NCBI RefSeq assembly: GCF_030282825.1
Contig: NZ_JASTZU010000063.1
Coordinates: 1-64,000 of the forward strand
Source: Aquibacillus rhizosphaerae
GTDB taxonomy: Bacteria; Bacillota; Bacilli; Bacillales; Amphibacillaceae
Direction of reading: 5' to 3'
Length of the DNA stretch: 64,000 nucleotides
Below, piece by piece: positions 17,474 through 26,208 of the stretch. The translations under genes were made by a program, and so were the position numbers. How positions within the stretch are numbered: the first letter of the stretch is position 1; every line of letters begins with the position of its first letter. The notes below the pieces were generated by a model. That model was not told the origin of the DNA and made no database searches. It saw only the letters and a program-made list of their open reading frames with translations.

Positions 17474-17839
17474 TGAGTCAATTTCATAATTACCTTATTC
17501 AGTCATCTGCGACAATATATAGTTTGGAAATGGTTTTATCCAACTATATATTGTTGTAGATGACGACAAATTTCGTATTATGAAATTGATTAAACTATAA
17601 ATAATTTTCGATATTTAGATTAACCACCCTAGAAACTAGATTGTTAAAAATAATTTTTTTATAATTACTAAAATTCATGTTAATTATATTTTTAACCAAC
17701 ACTTTCCTTTTATTCACAAAATTAGTTTATTTTAATCAATTTTATGATACTAATTCTGTCGTCATCTACGAATAATACCATTCGAAACTATATATTATCG
17801 TAGATGACTTTTTAATAAGGTAATTATAAAATTGACTCA
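17474..17839. mobile_element. MITE-like element with about 50-base terminal inverted repeats
   Basis: The ends are TGAGTCAATTTCATAATTAC at 17474 and its near-complement ending at 17839. The match continues inward for about 50 bases, through GTCATCTGCGACAATATATA on the left and its complement on the right, with a few mismatches and a small length difference. Each end also carries a second, inward copy of its core in inverse orientation, so each half is itself a hairpin. The 366-base element has no open frame. Related partial copies occur at 61858-61918 and 63209-63321. It occupies most of the 640-base gap between the SASPs and the next gene. Confidence 0.75.
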
Positions 17840-17938
17840 TTTATACGATTGAAAAATTCTATCCAAGTTTTGTATGATTATAATTACCAGTAAAAGAGTA
17901 AGATAAGTGCAAGGAAAAACCATTGAAAGAGAGGTTTG

Positions 17939-18190
17939 ATGATGTACGCATGTCCACTTTGCAATGGATTAAAATCAATAAATTTAAATTGTCCTAACTG
18001 TCAACAGGTAATGGATAACCAAGGAAGAACGGTTGACTTTATGGGGGATTATATTCCATATCTGGAATATGAAGGTACTAAATTAATTGATGGTGAATTG
18101 AATTCAACACAAGATCATACGTGTCTACACCTTTTTTATTGTACATCATGTAATCAACAATTGAATGTACCAATCCAAGAGATAAGATAA
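17939..18190 (+). CDS. Cysteine-rich putative zinc-ribbon protein, 83 aa
   Basis: A small protein with three CxxC pairs: CPLC and CPNC in the first 23 residues and CTSC near residue 70, plus HTCLHLF. The spacing suggests one or two zinc ribbons. TTG, ATG and ATG occur in succession at 17936, 17939 and 17942; GAGAGG fits the ATGs better. The family is a small conserved one in Bacillaceae that I cannot name. It lies directly beside the MITE-like element. Confidence 0.7.
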   Translation: MMYACPLCNGLKSINLNCPNCQQVMDNQGRTVDFMGDYIPYLEYEGTKLIDGELNSTQDHTCLHLFYCTSCNQQLNVPIQEIR

Positions 18191-18199
18191 AAGTTAATC

Positions 18200-18290
18200 C
18201 CCCACTTACCGACCAAGCTAAGACAAGGGCGACAAGACCTTCGGTGTGGTAGAGGAGCTTAAGGTGAATGCTCCAACATCTTATCTACAT
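18200..18290. repeat. Degenerate dispersed repeat
   Basis: CTTACCGACCAAGCTAAGAC, GGGCGACAAGACCTTCGG and the following GC-richer segment stand out from the AT-rich surroundings and resemble the non-coding dispersed repeats of Bacillaceae. No second complete copy is present in this window. Confidence 0.35.
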
Positions 18291-18323
18291 CTAAAAAAAT
18301 AAATACTATATTACTTAAGCAAC

Positions 18324-18358
18324 AAATAAAAAGGCTACAAGTCAAAACTTGTAGCCTA
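18324..18358 (-). terminator. Terminator after msmX
   Basis: AGGCTACAAGT (18332-18342) and ACTTGTAGCCT (18347-18357) pair perfectly. On the minus strand the stem is followed by T5. Confidence 0.9.
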
Positions 18359-18368
18359 AAAATTCAAA

Positions 18369-19469
18369 TTACTTTATACGAGCTTCAGTGTCAACATCAA
18401 AGAAGTGAGCTTTGTGCATGTCAAAGGCTAGTTCAATCTTTTCGCCGCCTTGGATGTCTGTTCTAGAGTCAACTCTTGCAACAAAGTCTTCATTGTTGAA
18501 TTTTGAGTAAAGATATGATTCAGAACCCATTAATTCAGCAACTTCAATTGTAGCAGTAATCTTAGTACCTGGATTTGCTTCCATAAATACCATCTCATCA
18601 TGCATATCTTCTGGACGAATACCAAGCATGACCTCTTTGTTAACATATCCTTGATCACGAAGAATTTTCATTTTTCCTTCAGGTACTTCAATCTCGCTGT
18701 CACCAGCTATGAATTTACCATCAGTTAATTTCCCACTAAAGAAGTTCATGGAAGGAGATCCAATAAATCCACCTACGAAAATGTTATCAGGCTTATCATA
18801 CACTTCTTTTGGAACACCAACTTGTTGAATAATTCCGTCTTTCATAACAACAAGGCGTGTTGCCATCGTCATCGCTTCTGTTTGGTCATGTGTTACATAA
18901 ATAGTAGTTGTTTGTAAACGCTTGTGTAATTTTTGGATTTCCGCACGCATTTGTACACGTAATTTCGCATCCAAGTTAGATAATGGCTCATCCATTAAGA
19001 ATACTTTTGCGTCACGAACAATTGCACGTCCTAACGCAACACGCTGACGTTGACCACCAGATAGTGCTTTTGGTTTACGATCCAAGTATGCTTCTAGACC
19101 GAGAATTTTCGCAGCATTTTGCACGCGTTTTTCGATTTCGTCTTTTTTGAATTTACGTAGCTTCAAACCAAAAGCCATGTTATCATACACGTTCATGTGT
19201 GGATAAAGTGCGTAGTTTTGGAATACCATCGCTATGTCACGATCTTTTGGTGCAACATCGTTCATTAGTGTATCATCAATATAAAACTCTCCACCTGAAA
19301 TTTCTTCAAGTCCTGCAATCATACGTAGTGTAGTTGATTTACCACAACCAGACGGACCAACAAAAACGATAAACTCTTTATCTTCAATATCTAAATTAAA
19401 ATTGTCTACAGCTTTGTCCGCGCCTTTTTCATAAATTTTATCAATATTTTTTAATGTTAACTCTGCCAT
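18369..19469 (-). CDS. msmX: Multi-sugar ABC importer ATPase MsmX
   Basis: A 366-residue ATPase, very close to B. subtilis MsmX. Walker A GPSGCGKST (about 38-46), signature LSGGQRQRVALGR, Walker B VFLMDEP and a C-terminal TOBE-type domain (about 285-360) are in order. MsmX energises several different oligosaccharide importers whose operons lack an ATPase, and no permease or binding protein lies nearby, as expected. AGGAGGG precedes ATG. A cre-like site lies 18-33 bases upstream of the gene. The upstream gene on the same strand is a PucR-family regulator, the same pairing as yxkF-msmX in B. subtilis. Confidence 0.94.
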   Translation of the reverse strand: MAELTLKNIDKIYEKGADKAVDNFNLDIEDKEFIVFVGPSGCGKSTTLRMIAGLEEISGGEFYIDDTLMNDVAPKDRDIAMVFQNYALYPHMNVYDNMAFGLKLRKFKKDEIEKRVQNAAKILGLEAYLDRKPKALSGGQRQRVALGRAIVRDAKVFLMDEPLSNLDAKLRVQMRAEIQKLHKRLQTTTIYVTHDQTEAMTMATRLVVMKDGIIQQVGVPKEVYDKPDNIFVGGFIGSPSMNFFSGKLTDGKFIAGDSEIEVPEGKMKILRDQGYVNKEVMLGIRPEDMHDEMVFMEANPGTKITATIEVAELMGSESYLYSKFNNEDFVARVDSRTDIQGGEKIELAFDMHKAHFFDVDTEARIK

Positions 19470-19487
19470 TATAATTCCCTCCTGTTA

Positions 19488-19503
19488 ATGAAAGCGTTTT
19501 TAC
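19488..19503. promoter_or_regulatory. Candidate CcpA operator (cre)
   Basis: ATGAAAGCGTTTTTAC resembles the cre consensus WTGNAANCGNWNNCW with one mismatch in the right half. It lies in the leader of msmX. Carbon catabolite control of the shared sugar ATPase would make sense; the call rests on motif match alone. Confidence 0.5.
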
Positions 19504-19583
19504 TTATGTATTTAGTTTACTTAATTATGGTGGACAGGTAAATGGCAACAGTGCACAAAAAAGTGAAACTTATTTGTGCACGC

Positions 19584-20495
19584 TTACAAAGAGCGATGTT
19601 TTTTATTCTTAATTAGTAAAGTTAAGTAGACGGAAAGCGCTCCTTCAAATTGTTTTACATCAATGCCGGTTTTTTCAATGAACTTATCAACACGATATTG
19701 TAAGCTATTTCGATGCATATATAGTTTTTTTGCTGCAAGGGTTGCGTTAGAATTACATTCTAGAAATATTTGGATTGTTTGTAACAGTTCTTCTTCTTTA
19801 ATTGTATCTTGTAAGATTGATTCAATGATATGCACCATAGATTGTTCGCCTAATGGCTCAAGTAGAAGATAAGGTACTGCCATGATATAATTAATAACAG
19901 GTCTACTATCATAATAATGAACAGTATGAAAGGATTGTTTTACCCATTGATATTGTGTTCTTGCACTTGAAATATTTTGTGAATAAGGACCGATAAATAA
20001 ATGCACTTTCATATAGAAATCACTCATTAGCACATCAATTATTTCATTATAAGATATCATATCATCTTCAGAAAGTTGGTTCTCTTCTATTATGATGCCT
20101 TCATGGTTGTTTTCCCAAATAATAGGGACTCGATTAGGAAATAGTCCATGTATTGCTTCACGAAAAGATAAGGGATCCACTGTATCATCAGAAAATGAAA
20201 AATAGACAAACCTGTAGTTTAAATTATGGTCGTTCATTAATTCTTGTTGATTTGCATCGTTAAAAAGTATATTAATCCACTGTTCTTCCCTTTTTGTAAC
20301 TGGTGGTTGATTAGCATAATAAGGTGTTAAGATTGTCTCTAATAACATTCTTTCTTTTTCTGTTATATCTAGTTTTTCAATACCAACAATATTATTTTCG
20401 TTTGTACTAAACCAGAGATAAGTATCTGTATCCATAGGAATATCGGATTGCGCCTCAACAATAGAGGGGAAAATTCGCTTTAATTTTTCAATCAT
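19584..20495 (-). CDS. PucR/CdaR-family transcriptional regulator
   Basis: A 303-residue protein ending in a PucR-type helix-turn-helix (HTH_30), residues about 245-300, with ATLAAKKLYMHRNSLQYRVD as the recognition segment. The first 240 residues have no recognised sensory domain. It reads toward msmX with about 115 bases between. In B. subtilis the equivalent gene yxkF also precedes msmX. A role in sugar-related control is inferred from this linkage only. Confidence 0.8.
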   Translation of the reverse strand: MIEKLKRIFPSIVEAQSDIPMDTDTYLWFSTNENNIVGIEKLDITEKERMLLETILTPYYANQPPVTKREEQWINILFNDANQQELMNDHNLNYRFVYFSFSDDTVDPLSFREAIHGLFPNRVPIIWENNHEGIIIEENQLSEDDMISYNEIIDVLMSDFYMKVHLFIGPYSQNISSARTQYQWVKQSFHTVHYYDSRPVINYIMAVPYLLLEPLGEQSMVHIIESILQDTIKEEELLQTIQIFLECNSNATLAAKKLYMHRNSLQYRVDKFIEKTGIDVKQFEGALSVYLTLLIKNKKHRSL

Positions 20496-20593
20496 AGTTC
20501 TGCCTCTTTCCTTACATTTTCTCTATTATAACAAAGCTAAAGTAGTTATATGGAAAATTAGGTTTTAAATTGTAGGATATCATACGTTTTTTA

Positions 20594-20628
20594 TAACAAA
20601 AAGCGCACATAACGTTGAATGTGCGCTT
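20594..20628 (-). terminator. Terminator after small YozQ-like gene
   Basis: AAGCGCACAT pairs with ATGTGCGCTT (20601-20610 and 20619-20628), with a T-rich tail on the minus strand. Confidence 0.85.
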
Positions 20629-20638
20629 GAAATAGTAA

Positions 20639-20821
20639 TTAACTCTCCTCTGGAAAGGGTTCGTTTTCTTCTGGAAGCTTTCTCGCTTGCTCTATTTGCA
20701 TTCTTCCATGATTCGAGTAAGTGGTACCACCAGCCATACCCTCACTTATCATGCGATCAACATCTAACTCATGCTCTTTTTGGTCTTCATAAGCATCGTG
20801 GCTATATTTCTTTTTATCCAT
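20639..20821 (-). CDS. Small acidic hypothetical protein, possibly YozQ-like (DUF4025)
   Basis: A 60-residue hydrophilic, acidic protein with GMAGGTTYSNHGRMQIEQAR in its middle. It resembles the short YozQ/DUF4025 proteins of Bacilli, which share a GLA.THEQ.. type core, but the match is by eye and uncertain. The ribosome site is AAAAGGAGGT. It lies downstream of the spore-coat gene on the same strand and has its own terminator. Confidence 0.6.
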   Translation of the reverse strand: MDKKKYSHDAYEDQKEHELDVDRMISEGMAGGTTYSNHGRMQIEQARKLPEENEPFPEES

Positions 20822-20875
20822 ATATAAAACCTCCTTTTGCTAGATAGTTTTCGCAAAAAGGGATAGAGAATGCAC

Positions 20876-22156
20876 CTACACTAATTTATTCATTAGTGTA
20901 TTGTGTAAATAAAAAGCGTATTTATATGGATAAGCAAGTACCTTTGGGGATTTTTTGTAAATTTCTGGATGATTAAAAATGCTAAACCCCGGTTTTGAAT
21001 TAGCTTCAAATAACCAAACCTTTCCTTCTTCATCAACTCCTAAATCAAATCCAATTTCGCCGACTGGATCTGGAACACGGGTTTCCAGGCAAGTAGATAA
21101 AAATAAAGCCGTATTGGATAACTTCTTAATAATATGATTGGCTTGTTCTTTTGGAAATAATTCATCGACTTCATGAACACTTCCACCCCGTTGCACATGT
21201 GTTGTTAAGCTACCTTTCCCTGCGAATTTTGCTCCAATTAAGGTTACTTCCCAACTGTTTCGATGATTTTTGTTTGTATGTACGCGAAAGTCAATCGAAC
21301 TTTTACCTTTTTTTATTAAGGGTATAGCCTCTTGGACAACATAACCTTTCAATCCATTAGGAAACAGCTGGGCAAACAACGAATCGATATTCGTATAACG
21401 ATTAATTTGTGGCTTATCCTTATCGTAGTAAAGGCACTCTATTTCATTAGAATGTAGTTTTGTACATTTTACAATGCCATCTCCACGACTACCATGAATA
21501 GGTTTAATATAGACTGCGAAATTAGATAATAAATTTATAATTTTTTGTTTGGATGGATGCAAAATAGTTTCAGGTAATAGGTACGAGCATTCGGAATTTC
21601 TCATTAGGATATCGTAAACTTCCCATTTATTAAAGAAACTTTGATTAAAATAGCTAGCATGGTTATTAAGCTTTTTTTTAGTTTCCATTACTTCAGGATG
21701 AGATTCAATCTTTCGGTTAGGTATCCGATTATATACAACCGACGGAAAATCAAATATATCCCGTTTCCATTGCCTGTCTTCAAAATAATAAGCATTTATT
21801 TTTCTTTTGTTTTTTAAAACGTGTTGATGTCCAAAGAAAATCGTTCTAAATCCGAGTGTGTCGCCAGCTTCACTCATCCGTTCGAAAATCTTTGTTCGTT
21901 CACCTAATGGATCTGTATTATTAAAACCTGCGAGAAAAACTCCCATTGTTAATGTAATAATGCAAGTATCATCATTTATTAACAGCGTTAGTTGTTTATG
22001 TGTGGATAGATTAATTTTTGATTTAAGTGCAGAAGATATATATAAAGTTCGTTCATTTTTCTGATGTGTTAAACATTCTATAGATGTTTTGTAGGGTCCA
22101 TATTGAATTTTTCTAACCTGAAAAAAGTGCTTGAAATACTGTTGTGGGACAATCAT
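20876..22156 (-). CDS. yheC: YheC/YheD-type ATP-grasp spore coat-associated protein
   Basis: A 426-residue protein of the YheC/D family, endospore coat-associated proteins with an ATP-grasp fold. The C-terminal half (about 190-410) holds the fold: IKPIHGSRGDGIVK, RVHTNKN, VGEIGFDLGVDEEGKVWLFE and ANSKPGFSIF. The N-terminal 100 residues are specific to the family. It is divergent from yheB, whereas B. subtilis has yheC and yheD in the same direction. Which of the two paralogues it equals is not settled. The ligase substrate is unknown. Confidence 0.82.
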   Translation of the reverse strand: MIVPQQYFKHFFQVRKIQYGPYKTSIECLTHQKNERTLYISSALKSKINLSTHKQLTLLINDDTCIITLTMGVFLAGFNNTDPLGERTKIFERMSEAGDTLGFRTIFFGHQHVLKNKRKINAYYFEDRQWKRDIFDFPSVVYNRIPNRKIESHPEVMETKKKLNNHASYFNQSFFNKWEVYDILMRNSECSYLLPETILHPSKQKIINLLSNFAVYIKPIHGSRGDGIVKCTKLHSNEIECLYYDKDKPQINRYTNIDSLFAQLFPNGLKGYVVQEAIPLIKKGKSSIDFRVHTNKNHRNSWEVTLIGAKFAGKGSLTTHVQRGGSVHEVDELFPKEQANHIIKKLSNTALFLSTCLETRVPDPVGEIGFDLGVDEEGKVWLFEANSKPGFSIFNHPEIYKKSPKVLAYPYKYAFYLHNTLMNKLV

Positions 22157-22360
22157 TCTCTTATTTTTCCCAGGATAGAACTTAATATCAAACGTATAGG
22201 TAGTAATAAGTTGTCCCTCCTTCGTGTAGTTTTTTAATATATATGTTATAATTTTTCAACTAATGACTAGTCTCGTACATAAAAAAATGAGTCTTTTATA
22301 CAAAGTAAAATGACGGGTGCTAAACTATAGATGAAAAGGAAAAAAGAGAGGTAGTTTTAA

Positions 22361-23497
22361 ATGACAGAAATTCTAATCGTATTAATGATGGTATTAATTG
22401 GTGCCATCATCGGTGGGCTGACGAATTCATTGGCTATAAAGATGTTATTTCGCCCTTATCAACCGAAATATATTGGGAGTTGGAGGATACCTTTAACACC
22501 TGGTTTAATACCGAAGCGGAGAGATGAGCTTGCAAAGCAACTTGGGAAAATGGTTGTAGAACATTTATTAACAGCAGAAGGAATAAAAAATAAACTAAAT
22601 CAAGCAGAGTTTAAACAACAACTTAACACATGGGTACAAGGTGAAATAGATAACCTATTGTCTAAAGAAGATAGTGTCCAATCAATGCTTGCAAGTTTTG
22701 GTGTTTCGGTTAACGAAGAAGACCTCAGAAAAAAACTATTGAATTGGACCGAGAATCATTATACTGAATTTATTAAATCATACGAAAATGAAACGGTTCG
22801 TTCCGTGTTAGATAAGCAATGGATCGAGCAAATGGATGAAAAAGTAGATCAACTCGCTATTTATGCTCAAAATAAACTAATTACTATTGCAAACGGACAG
22901 ACTACAAAAAACAAAATTAATGAGCTAGTTCAAACGTACTTAGATGGTAAAGGGTTTTTAGGAAATATGATGTCTTCTTTTCTAGGAAATGAAGGATTAG
23001 CTGACAAGATTCAACCAATGATCGTGGAATACATTAGATCAGAGGAAGGAAAGACTTGGATCGAGCAGATTATTAGAAATGAATGGAATCATTTATTGGA
23101 TGAACCTATACATCAAGTTGAGAAAAAGGTAGGTAATCGTACAATTAAAACAACACTAGGAAAAATCGTATCTCATAGCGTGCCTATAGAGGCTTGGTTA
23201 CAAAGGCCGATGAGAGATTGGTTTAGACCTGTTAAATCAAACATTATTTCTAATATATTACCGAATTTAATGGATAAGGGGTTAAATCTAATTGTTGATC
23301 GTACAGATATAATTTTGGAGAATATAGGCCTCGAAGAAATTGTTGAAAAGCAAGTTGCTGCATTCCCAATCCAAAGAGTAGAACAATTGGTATTAAACAT
23401 TTCTAGAAAAGAGTTTACTCTAATTACTTATTTGGGTGCTCTTCTTGGTGGTCTTATTGGATTGATTCAAGGCATTATAGTCTTATTGGTTGGATAA
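22361..23497 (+). CDS. yheB: DUF445 membrane-associated protein YheB
   Basis: A 378-residue DUF445 protein, homologous to YheB. N-terminal membrane helix at residues 4-26, then the signature FRPYQPKYIGSWRIPLTPGL, a long helical, charged middle and a second membrane helix at 356-377 (GALLGGLIGLIQGIIVLLVG). GAGAGGTAG precedes ATG. It is followed by yheA, as in B. subtilis. Function unknown, with spore association suggested by its neighbours. Confidence 0.92.
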   Translation: MTEILIVLMMVLIGAIIGGLTNSLAIKMLFRPYQPKYIGSWRIPLTPGLIPKRRDELAKQLGKMVVEHLLTAEGIKNKLNQAEFKQQLNTWVQGEIDNLLSKEDSVQSMLASFGVSVNEEDLRKKLLNWTENHYTEFIKSYENETVRSVLDKQWIEQMDEKVDQLAIYAQNKLITIANGQTTKNKINELVQTYLDGKGFLGNMMSSFLGNEGLADKIQPMIVEYIRSEEGKTWIEQIIRNEWNHLLDEPIHQVEKKVGNRTIKTTLGKIVSHSVPIEAWLQRPMRDWFRPVKSNIISNILPNLMDKGLNLIVDRTDIILENIGLEEIVEKQVAAFPIQRVEQLVLNISRKEFTLITYLGALLGGLIGLIQGIIVLLVG

Positions 23498-23567
23498 CAC
23501 CTACTAGGTTTGTTATAGTTGTTGAGTAGGAAACAAATGTGCGAATTTTTAGGAGGAAAGAAATAAA

Positions 23568-23921
23568 ATGGCAAATATTTATGATAGCGCGTATGACCTT
23601 GAAAAAGCAATCAGAAGTAGTGAAGAGTTTCAGGACTTAAAGCAAGCATATGATAAAGTAATGTCCGATGAATCTGCAAGTAAAATGTTCGAAGATTTTC
23701 GCAATACACAAATTGAATTACAACAAAAGCAAATGCAAGGACAAGAAATCACAGAAGAAGAAGTTGAAAAAGCAAAAAATGTTGTAGAACTTGTTCAGCA
23801 ACATGAGGACATCTCTAAGTTAATGGAACAGGAGCAACGCTTGAATGTTTTAATTAATGATGTTAGTCAAATTATTACGAAGCCTTTAGAAGAATTGTAC
23901 GGAACGCCAGAAGAACAATAA
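23568..23921 (+). CDS. yheA: YlbF/YmcA-family protein YheA
   Basis: A 117-residue all-helical protein of the YlbF/YmcA superfamily, rich in Gln and Glu. MANIYDSAYDLEKAIRSSEE is characteristic of the YheA branch. YlbF and YmcA form an RNase Y partner complex; whether YheA does so is unknown. It has an AGGAGGAAAG ribosome site and follows yheB by 70 bases. Confidence 0.92.
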   Translation: MANIYDSAYDLEKAIRSSEEFQDLKQAYDKVMSDESASKMFEDFRNTQIELQQKQMQGQEITEEEVEKAKNVVELVQQHEDISKLMEQEQRLNVLINDVSQIITKPLEELYGTPEEQ

Positions 23922-24001
23922 AAAACTTGAAAAGGCTATACACTAGGGTGTTGTACAAGTATAAATTCTAGTGAGATAGTGTTTCTCATTTTATTTGATA
24001 A

Positions 24002-24038
24002 GTTAAAAACCTTGCTATAATTTAGCAAGGTTTTTAAC
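24002..24038. terminator. Bidirectional terminator between yheA and yhzD
   Basis: Perfect 15-bp arms (24002-24016 and 24024-24038), containing AAAAACCTTGCT and flanked by T or A runs. It serves both convergent genes. Confidence 0.93.
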
Positions 24039-24223
24039 TATCTTTGAAATAATAGTAATTGCCCGTCTGGTGACACACATCTATACGTGTATTCGGTATA
24101 TCCTGATTTTTCCAATAATTGTTTACTGATTTTTTTTGCTTCATCATGATCAGAAGCTTCAAATAATTCGTTTAACAAAGTAGCCCCATTTTTCTCAAAT
24201 ACTGTTAAAGCATAATTACTCAT
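24038..24223 (-). CDS. yhzD: YhzD-like small protein
   Basis: A 61-residue protein resembling YhzD: YALTVFEKNGATLLNE at the start and CVSPDGQLLLFQR at the end. ATG at 24223 is preferred over a GTG nine bases earlier because AAGAGGTG sits six bases before it. Convergent with yheA, as expected for the yhe region. Function unknown. Confidence 0.78.
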   Translation of the reverse strand: MSNYALTVFEKNGATLLNELFEASDHDEAKKISKQLLEKSGYTEYTYRCVSPDGQLLLFQR

Positions 24224-24314
24224 TAAATTCACCTCTTAATATTAAACAGTTCTGTATTTAATTATTAATTCCTTCTAAAATACTTACTTTTTTTGAAAAA
24301 AACCAAACGAATAA

Positions 24315-24351
24315 TTATATCGTTTAACGTTATATCGTATGGTGATATAAT
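24315..24351 (+). promoter_or_regulatory. Promoter and likely PadR operator
   Basis: A SigA-type promoter TTTAAC (24323-24328), 17 bases, TATAAT (24346-24351). Across it lies a perfect inverted repeat TTATATC-N7-GATATAA (24330-24336 and 24344-24350), with an extra half site TTATATCGT at 24315-24323 exactly 15 bases upstream of the repeat copy. Binding of the adjacent PadR protein here would block the -10 element. Autoregulation is inferred. Confidence 0.7.
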
Positions 24352-24379
24352 TTAATCCAATAGAAAGGCGGAGATTGAT

Positions 24380-24730
24380 ATGCAAAAGCGGGTGGAAGAT
24401 TATTTACCACTAACACATACAACATTTTACATTTTACTTGCATTAGTGACACCCCTCCATGGTTATGGAATCATGCAGAAAGTGGAAGAGATGAGCGATG
24501 GTGAAGTGCGATTAGGTCCAGGTACATTATATGGGGCATTAAGTAAATTAGAAAAACAACAATTAATAGAAAAAGTGAATGGAGGGGAAAGAAGAAAAAA
24601 CTATGTACTTACCGTACTAGGTAAGAAGGTAGTAAAAAGGGAATATAATCGTCTTAAGCGGTTAGTTGTAAATAGTAATGCGATTATTAGAAATCTAGGA
24701 GATGGTGAATTTGAACAAAAGGGTTTTTAA
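24380..24730 (+). CDS. PadR-family transcriptional repressor
   Basis: A 116-residue winged-helix regulator of the PadR family. The recognition region reads HGYGIMQKVEEMSDGEVRL and LGPGTLYGALSKLEKQQLI, the usual PadR signature. GAAAGGCGGAG precedes ATG. It heads a likely operon with a DUF2812 membrane protein (overlapping) and the YhaQP exporter. PadR genes paired with a DUF2812 gene are a recurring arrangement in Firmicutes. Confidence 0.92.
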   Translation: MQKRVEDYLPLTHTTFYILLALVTPLHGYGIMQKVEEMSDGEVRLGPGTLYGALSKLEKQQLIEKVNGGERRKNYVLTVLGKKVVKREYNRLKRLVVNSNAIIRNLGDGEFEQKGF

Positions 24731-25232
24731 ACTATTTTTCGTATGGCAGGATGAGAGTGAAGAACAATGGTTAAGCAGCATGGCAGAAAAGGGCTGGATT
24801 TTTAAAAAATACATGCTGTTTTATTATATATTTGAGAAAAAATCTCCTGCAAATTATTTATATAAATTGGATTACAGAACTAATTATTCGAATTTCAAAT
24901 CCTATCAAGCATTGTTCGAGGAAGCGGGATGGAAATATGTAACATCTTATCTAGGATGGCATTATTTTAGGGGGAAGAAAGCGGAGGTGTTTACCGAAGA
25001 ATTATATTCTGATCAGGATTCCTTAATCGGAAAATATAGAAGGGTGTTACAGACATTACTTACGGTTCTTCTGGCTATATTAGTGCTCAATATTCCACCG
25101 TTGTTTTATGTTCCTAAACATATTCAGTGGTATCTACTTCTTCTTCCGGTGCTTTCGATAATATTATTCGTTCTAGCCATTATTTTGATTCAAAAGAAAA
25201 TAAAAAGAGTATCTGAAACGAAAATGCTATAG
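24711..25232 (+). CDS. DUF2812 membrane protein
   Basis: A 173-residue protein. The N-terminal half is a DUF2812 domain (LFFVWQDESEEQWLSSMAEK, GWIFKK, LDYRTNY, GWKYVTSYLGWHYF) and the C-terminal half carries two membrane helices (about 107-126 and 132-160). TTG at 24711 is chosen: CTAGGAGATG is correctly spaced and the protein then starts MNKRVFKLFF, as family members do. ATG 24702 and GTG 24705 lie inside the ribosome site. It overlaps padR by 20 bases, so the two are translationally coupled. Role unknown. Confidence 0.82.
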   Translation: MNKRVFKLFFVWQDESEEQWLSSMAEKGWIFKKYMLFYYIFEKKSPANYLYKLDYRTNYSNFKSYQALFEEAGWKYVTSYLGWHYFRGKKAEVFTEELYSDQDSLIGKYRRVLQTLLTVLLAILVLNIPPLFYVPKHIQWYLLLLPVLSIILFVLAIILIQKKIKRVSETKML

Positions 25233-25305
25233 CAAATTGGCTATAGTAAATTGGTTGAAACTATTCATGAATGAAATCGTAACTTAATTAGAACAAGGAG
25301 GTTGA

Positions 25306-26208
25306 ATGATGACATTACAATTAACCAATGTTACTAAAAAGTTTGGAAGTGTCGCTGCTGTTGACCAATTAACGATAGAGATTCCTGAGAAACAAATATT
25401 TGGATTTTTGGGAGCTAATGGTGCCGGTAAAACAACTACGTTTAGAATGATACTCGGTTTATTAGATGAAACGTCTGGAGATATTTCATGGGATGGAAAA
25501 CCAATTGATTATAGCAGGAGTAATTATATAGGCTATCTGCCCGAAGAAAGAGGCTTGTATCCGAAATTAAAGGTGAAAGATCAAATTGTTTATCTTGGTA
25601 GATTACGAGGAATGAAGAAAAATGATATATTATCAGAATTAAAGGTGTGGCTGGAGCGATTTAAGGTACCAGATTATTTAGATAAAAAAATCGAAGAATT
25701 ATCGAAAGGAAATCAACAGAAAATACAATTTATATCCGCAGTTATACATCAACCAAAACTATTAATCTTGGATGAACCATTTTCTGGATTAGACCCTGTA
25801 AATGTTGAGATGTTAAAGCAGGCTGTAGTTGATTTAAAGAATCAAGGTACTTCTATTGTTTTTTCATCACACCGAATGGAGCATGTAGAGGAACTCTGTG
25901 AACACCTATGTATTATGCAACAAGGAAAACCTATTGTTCATGGAGCACTAAAAGAGATCAAACGCTCTTTTGGAAAAAAGAATTTATTTATTCATGCAGA
26001 CTTTGATTTGTCTTATATACAAGATGTCCCTGGAGTAATCGGTTTTAAGAACATTCCAGAGGGGTGCAAGCTTGTGATTGAAAATGAAGAAACTTCGCAA
26101 AAAGTTTTTACTGCTATTCAAGGGAAAGGATTTGTTAGAAAATTCGAGCTGGAAGAACCATCTCTAAATGATATTTTCATTGAGAAAGCAGGTGAGTCAT
26201 ATGAATAA
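25306..26208 (+). CDS. yhaQ: ABC transporter ATPase YhaQ
   Basis: A 300-residue ABC ATPase of the NatA/YhaQ branch. Walker A GANGAGKTT (about 37-45), signature LSKGNQQKIQF, Walker B LLILDEPFSGLDP and the switch His in SSHRMEH. An AAGGAGG site precedes two adjacent ATG codons. The stop overlaps the start of the permease gene. B. subtilis YhaQ/YhaP are predicted sodium or drug exporters, related to NatAB. Confidence 0.92.
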   Translation: MMTLQLTNVTKKFGSVAAVDQLTIEIPEKQIFGFLGANGAGKTTTFRMILGLLDETSGDISWDGKPIDYSRSNYIGYLPEERGLYPKLKVKDQIVYLGRLRGMKKNDILSELKVWLERFKVPDYLDKKIEELSKGNQQKIQFISAVIHQPKLLILDEPFSGLDPVNVEMLKQAVVDLKNQGTSIVFSSHRMEHVEELCEHLCIMQQGKPIVHGALKEIKRSFGKKNLFIHADFDLSYIQDVPGVIGFKNIPEGCKLVIENEETSQKVFTAIQGKGFVRKFELEEPSLNDIFIEKAGESYE

